Under the pieces are notes generated by a model. The model was not told where the DNA came from, ran no database searches, and saw only the letters and a program-made list of their open reading frames with translations. From positions 1 to 47,802 of the forward strand of contig NZ_JACJSJ010000062.1 in assembly GCF_014698115.1 (NCBI RefSeq): a stretch of DNA of 47,802 nucleotides, given 5' to 3'. Source of the DNA: Nostoc sp. FACHB-973. Lineage in GTDB: Bacteria > Cyanobacteriota > Cyanobacteriia > Cyanobacteriales > Nostocaceae. How positions within the stretch are numbered: the first letter of the stretch is position 1; each line of letters begins with the position of its first letter. The position numbers and the translations under genes were made by a program. Of the stretch, positions 44,116-47,802 are shown in pieces.

Positions 44116-44373
44116 ATGAAAAACGATTTTGTTTCAAAAGGCAGGTCGGTTAGTGATCTAAAAGTTCACCTAGTATTAGTAACTAAATATCGGCGTAAAG
44201 CTTTCACCGTGGAAATGTTAGCCAAGCTCAATACTGTAACGGAAGAACTATTAGAAAAATGGGATTGTAAACTGATAGAGTTCAATGGGTAAGAGGATCA
44301 TCTACACCTGCTTTTTCAGTACCATCCAGACCTTGAGTTGAGCAAGCTCGTCAATAATTTGAAGTCTATATAG
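44116..44373 (+). pseudogene. IS200-like TnpA, two stops and 3' truncation
   Basis: The frame starts MKNDFVSKGRSVSDLKVHLVLVTKYRRKAF, the normal beginning of a Y1 transposase. It hits TAA at 44290-44292 after LIEFNG, continues EDHLHLLFQYHPDLELSKLVNNLKSI (HLH being the HUH metal motif) and stops again at TAG 44371-44373. The remainder, with the catalytic tyrosine helix, is missing and is replaced by unrelated structured DNA. It cannot make active transposase. Confidence 0.85.
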
Positions 44374-44432
44374 ACGGGTTTCCCGTCGCAGGCGACTGGC
44401 GTCCCCACACTCCGTCTAATGAGATGTGGGAC
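44373..44432. repeat. Cluster of hairpins resembling an IS605 end or guide-RNA scaffold
   Basis: Consecutive foldable pairs occur here: GACGGG/CCCGTC (44373-44387), GTCGC/GCGAC (44385-44396) and GTCCCCACA/TGTGGGAC (44401-44432, one bulge). The region begins exactly where tnpA similarity stops. It could be the right end of another TnpB element whose coding part is gone. That identity is inferred. Confidence 0.45.
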
Positions 44433-44480
44433 TTCTGCTGAAACAGTTAAAAATGAGAAATCAAATTTAGTTTTTGGCTT

Positions 44481-46712
44481 ATGTTCAACTTCTTGTCTGT
44501 ATTCAAACTTTTTTCTCTCAAGTCACCCCTTGGCCATAAATCGATCAAAAAAACATCACTGACACGCAAAACTCTACTGAATATGACACTGCGAGTAGCC
44601 GGAGTTGTATTAATTTCTACAAGCGTAAGCTACTTCCACGTCATTTCTAATTTGGAAGCACAGACCAAGAAGCAATTAGAGAAATACATTACCGAACGGG
44701 GACAGCGAGAAAGCAATGCTTTCAAACTAGCACAAGACAATCTCATATTTCTGAAGCAACAAATTTTAGAACAACTCAAGCGACCGAGCGAGGAGGATTT
44801 AGCAGCAAAGTTTGATCGCGTCCACTTTAGCTGGTCTGATGGAACTCAACGCAATGCACCGCAAAATCAACCCATCTCGCAGTTTGACATAGCTCGATAT
44901 CCTACATCCTACATCAGTCGGGATGCGAAAATGGATGCGAGGCGCAAACGGGTATTTATGATAACTTACGCCTTAATTCAAGCTTACGGGCCTGCATGGA
45001 GCGTGCGCTTTCCAGATACCTATTTCGATACGCCTGACAAGAATAGCGTACTTTACTGGAAAGACGTGCCTGTTAATCTCATAGGGCCTCCTGGTTTCGA
45101 TCTGACAAAACAAGAATTTTACTACGTAGCCGATCCAATCCATAACCCAACCCGCAAACCTGCATGGACAGGGGTTTATTTCGATCCAAATATCAAAGAT
45201 TGGATGGTGTCTGCGATCGTTCCTGTATATGAAGGCGATTGGTTTTTAGGTTCTGTCGGACACGATATCATTCTCAAAGATTTGATAGAGCAAACCATCA
45301 AAAATCAGTTACCGGGAACTTACAATTTAATTTTTAGAGCCGATGGTCGGTTGATCGCTCATCCTCATTACATGGATAAAATTCAACAGACCCAAGGTAA
45401 AATTAATATCGCCGATCTCAATGATTCACATTTACAACAAATTTGGCAATTAGCTCAAAACCTGCGGACAGGCGTCATCGAAAATGTCCAAAACAATGAA
45501 TTTTTGGCAGTTACGCGATTAGATGGTCCCGATTGGTATTTCGTCACAGTTTATCCCAAGTCTTTGCTATCGGGAGCCGCGTTTGACACCGCTCGATTTG
45601 TGCTGGTGGCTGGTGCTTTGGCATTGCTTGTAGAAGTCATACTCTTGTTTTCAGTGCTGCAACAACAGGTTGCCAAACCACTCCAGAATTTAACACTTGC
45701 TAGCGATCAACTCACAAACGGTAATTTTGAGATTAACCTTGATGACACTCGACAAGATGAGTTAGGACAACTAGCTAATTCATTTAACAGTATGGCAAGT
45801 CAATTGAAAACTTCATTTACGCAACTTGAACAAGCGAATGCTGAATTAGAACAACGGGTGACACAACGGACGACCGAGTTACAAAATACACTAAAAGAAC
45901 TACACCGCACCCAAGCGCAGATGGTACAAAGTGAAAAAATGTCGGCTTTGGGACAAATGGTAGCGGGCGTTGCTCACGAAATCAATAATCCCATCAATTT
46001 TATTCACGGTAATCTCAGCCATGTTACCCACTACACCCAAGATTTACTCGAATTAACCCAACTTTATCACGAACATTTCCTGAGTCCACCACCGGAAATC
46101 GAAGAAAGACGGGCAGAACTCGACCTTGATTTTTTAGCAGAAGATTTGACGAAAATTCTCCAATCAATGGCAAATGGAACTGGGCGGATTCGGGAGATTG
46201 TTTTATCACTGCGTAACTTTTCCCGTCTCGATGAAGCAGACTGCAAAACCGTTAATATTCATGAAGGCATTGATAGTACGCTCATGATTTTGCAGTATCG
46301 TCTCAATGCTACTAATCAACGCCCAGAAATTCAAGTAATCAGAGACTATGGGAGTTTGCCTCAAGTCGAATGCTATGCGGGGGAATTTAATCAAGCGTTG
46401 ATGAATGTGTTGGCGAATGCAATTGATGCATTAGAAGCATCATCTACACCCACAATTATCATACGCACCCAGGCAATTGAGCGTTCAATTATCATCGCCA
46501 TTGCAGATAATGGAGTCGGAATGACTCAAGCAGTGCGATCGCGTATTTTTGATCCGTTCTTCACAACCAAACCTGTGGGTAAAGGTACAGGTTTAGGACT
46601 GTCTATCAGCTATCAAATCATTACCGAACTGCATGGCGGTAAGCTATATTGTGATTCTGTTGTTGGAGAAGGTTCGGAATTTGTCATTGAAATTCCAATG
46701 CAACAAATGTAA
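44481..46712 (+). CDS. Membrane sensor histidine kinase, Cache-HAMP-HisKA
   Basis: This 743-residue kinase has two membrane helices (about 35-55 and 372-395) flanking a periplasmic Cache-type sensor (about 60-365; DPNIKDWMVSAIVPVYEGDWFLGSVGHDIIL is characteristic). A HAMP domain (about 395-450) and a coiled coil (about 450-485) follow. Phospho-acceptor His499 lies in VAGVAHEINNPINF. The ATPase domain has the N box (NVLANAIDAL), DNGVGM, FDPFFTTKPVGKGTGLGLS and a terminal GSEFVIEIP. It has no receiver, and no response regulator gene is adjacent, so the partner is unknown. It starts about 50 bp beyond the right side of the IS605 remnant, so its native promoter may have been displaced. Confidence 0.9.
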   Translation: MFNFLSVFKLFSLKSPLGHKSIKKTSLTRKTLLNMTLRVAGVVLISTSVSYFHVISNLEAQTKKQLEKYITERGQRESNAFKLAQDNLIFLKQQILEQLKRPSEEDLAAKFDRVHFSWSDGTQRNAPQNQPISQFDIARYPTSYISRDAKMDARRKRVFMITYALIQAYGPAWSVRFPDTYFDTPDKNSVLYWKDVPVNLIGPPGFDLTKQEFYYVADPIHNPTRKPAWTGVYFDPNIKDWMVSAIVPVYEGDWFLGSVGHDIILKDLIEQTIKNQLPGTYNLIFRADGRLIAHPHYMDKIQQTQGKINIADLNDSHLQQIWQLAQNLRTGVIENVQNNEFLAVTRLDGPDWYFVTVYPKSLLSGAAFDTARFVLVAGALALLVEVILLFSVLQQQVAKPLQNLTLASDQLTNGNFEINLDDTRQDELGQLANSFNSMASQLKTSFTQLEQANAELEQRVTQRTTELQNTLKELHRTQAQMVQSEKMSALGQMVAGVAHEINNPINFIHGNLSHVTHYTQDLLELTQLYHEHFLSPPPEIEERRAELDLDFLAEDLTKILQSMANGTGRIREIVLSLRNFSRLDEADCKTVNIHEGIDSTLMILQYRLNATNQRPEIQVIRDYGSLPQVECYAGEFNQALMNVLANAIDALEASSTPTIIIRTQAIERSIIIAIADNGVGMTQAVRSRIFDPFFTTKPVGKGTGLGLSISYQIITELHGGKLYCDSVVGEGSEFVIEIPMQQM

Positions 46713-46836
46713 TTAAATCTTAATCATGCATAAACTATATCATGTTGAAATCTTCTTTAGTTCTTATTAGTAAATAAGATGCGTTTCCTCTGGGGGAGAT
46801 GGGGGAAAGAATTTCATCCCACTCCCCTTTGTAAAT

Positions 46837-47691
46837 TTAAAAATCGAAGGTTGTGCGAATTACTCCCACATATTGAGTATTATTTTCGCTGTTGTTTTCT
46901 GGGTTGAGAATCACCCAAAAACCAGGAGTCACGGAGATATGGTCGTTCATTCGTAAGCGATAGAATGCTTCAATGTGGTAAGCGTTGTCCGGTTCTTCAC
47001 GGACATCACTGTTAGAGATACGCGGTGGCAAACCAACGAGAATTCCTGGCAGGTTACCTTTACCGCCCACATCTGGAAACGACAAGCCGATCGCCCCAAA
47101 CCAGGCATTAGCATTATCGCCATTGTTCACAAACAAAGAATCTGTTGCACCCCTACCATTAGAAACATCACTCAAACCAGAGTTCTCGGCAGTTGCCCAG
47201 ATATATCCACCCCAACCGTGGATTTGGAAATTTGGCGAAAAGCGATAGTATCCCTGGGCACCGACGATGCTGTTGGAAGTAGCAATATTGTTGCCAAAGG
47301 GAGAGCTTGATAGGGCGCTACCTCTGCCACCTGTGATATCAACAGTGCCAGCAGGATTATAGCCATGAGAGTAGGCGACACCGATCGCTCCTTGTTTGGC
47401 GTAATACACAAGATGGGCAAGAGCGTTGTAACCGCCATCAAATAACCCATTGCTCTGTGTTGGGTTATTAGGACTATTTGCTAAATAGCCCACAGTCAGA
47501 ACCAAGTCTTTGCTGATATTCCAGTTAGCGGCTGCACCACCGCCACCCCGCTCGAAGAGAAAACTGTTCTTGCCAAATAGTGAGGGAATCCCGTTGCCAT
47601 CATCGGCGATCGTAGCAGGGGTTACGTTGTCTGTGATGTCGTTGTAACCAATACCTACAGGGCCGACAACGAAGGAAAGGGAACTACTCAT
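46837..47691 (-). pseudogene. OprB-type porin, 5' part removed by an insertion
   Basis: The frame encodes the C-terminal 285 residues of a cyanobacterial OprB/iron-uptake-type porin: LSFVVGPVGIGYNDITDNVTPAT, FERGGGGAAANWNISKDLVLTVGYLAN, YRFSPNFQIHGWGGYIWATAE, and the ending NTQYVGVIRTTFDF with terminal Phe, as for outer-membrane beta barrels. Such porins are about 500-600 residues, with a signal peptide and an SLH domain, all missing here. Similarity fades at about 47691. Beyond it the frame runs through insertion-sequence DNA and meets a stop upstream of 47769, so there is no native start. The rest of the gene may lie beyond the insertion, outside the window. Confidence 0.75.
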
Positions 47692-47763
47692 ACCAATTCT
47701 ATGTGAGGCTGCATAGAACCGTAAAATAGAGAGCAGGAAAGAATCAAGACTAGAGGTAAACGA

Positions 47764-47802
47764 TGGCACGCCCCTTTAATCTAGAAATAAGCGAGAGTAC
47801 AG
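47764..47802 (+). CDS. Partial transposase start, IS630-like
   Basis: Only 13 codons are visible before the window ends, reading MARPFNLEISEST. This matches the beginning of Nostoc IS630-type transposases with an N-terminal HTH, from memory. Upstream, TTCTATG (47697-47703) and CATAGAA (47712-47718) form a small palindrome that may be part of the element's end. The insertion interrupts the porin at about 47691. The identification rests on a very short peptide. Confidence 0.45.

Larger units (their letters stand above)
42823..44440. mobile_element. Decayed IS200/IS605-family element
   Basis: Divergent tnpB (minus) and tnpA (plus) genes 137 bp apart are bordered on the left by a subterminal hairpin and on the right by a structured region. 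tnpA is a pseudogene, so the copy cannot move by itself. Exact ends are not known because no target comparison is possible; the coordinates are approximate. Confidence 0.65.

Noticed and set aside
47692..47769. GTG at 47769 as the start of the porin gene
   Set aside because: The 25 residues before MSSSLSF are not porin-like, have no signal peptide, and are encoded by DNA assigned to the insertion.

Overview
The window comes from a filamentous, heterocyst-forming cyanobacterium of the Nostoc/Anabaena type. It carries the heterocyst glycolipid (HGL) gene cluster. GCGATCGC (HIP1) octamers are frequent, and heptamer repeat arrays (STRRs) and short palindromic repeats fill most spacers, as is typical of Nostocales. 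There are cyanobacterial kinases of the Pkn type, an RpaA regulator and several decayed insertion elements. No rRNA, tRNA or CRISPR array was seen.

Layout. (1) 1-4.7 kb: a Ser/Thr kinase, a BrnT-type toxin gene broken by one stop codon next to an intact HTH antitoxin gene, the clock-output regulator rpaA, an alpha/beta hydrolase and a tiny membrane protein. (2) 5.0-22.6 kb: the glycolipid-aglycone locus. hetI (phosphopantetheinyl transferase) is on the plus strand. On the minus strand, in transcription order, lie hglE (KS-AT-ACP-ACP and half a KR), hglD (KR-DH), hglC (KS-CLF-AT), a PfaD-type enoyl reductase (hglA), hglB/hetM (ACP-thioester reductase), and a short-chain dehydrogenase at the place where hetN is usually found. 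(3) 22.6-24.7 kb: a 2-kb divergent intergenic region. (4) 24.7-33.8 kb, plus strand: hgdB and hgdC (membrane-fusion protein and permease of a DevBCA-type exporter), hgdA (epimerase-like), a GT2 glycosyltransferase, a secreted DUF2141 protein, a membrane GT2/GT21-like glycosyltransferase and hglT (GT4 glycosyltransferase). (5) 34.6-42.8 kb: a Wzc-like polysaccharide co-polymerase, a NarL-type regulator with an atypical receiver, a second Ser/Thr kinase and a large MHYT-GAF-PAS-methyl-accepting receptor whose GAF has a bilin-type Cys-His pair. (6) 42.8-47.8 kb: a decaying IS200/IS605 element (TnpB catalytic residues intact, TnpA dead), a sensor histidine kinase, and an OprB-type porin cut at its 5' side by an insertion sequence that runs off the window.

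How it works together. HetI would activate the ACPs of HglE and HglB. HglE, HglD, HglC and the PfaD-like protein form a system resembling bacterial PUFA synthases (PfaA-D) that builds the long hydroxylated chain, and HglB releases it reductively as the fatty alcohol. HglT adds the sugar, and HgdB/HgdC with a TolC-like channel export the glycolipid to the heterocyst envelope. The exporter ATPase is not encoded here. The extra glycosyltransferases and the DUF2141 protein between hgdA and hglT are probably part of the same envelope programme, but their substrates cannot be read from sequence.

The points most worth checking are: a ketoreductase apparently split between HglE and HglD; a heptamer array expanded in frame inside hglE; an SDR in the hetN position without the RGSGR motif; a single-codon toxin lesion in a TA pair; a TnpB with intact catalytic residues but no start codon at its natural N-terminus; and the putative photoreceptor-chemoreceptor fusion.
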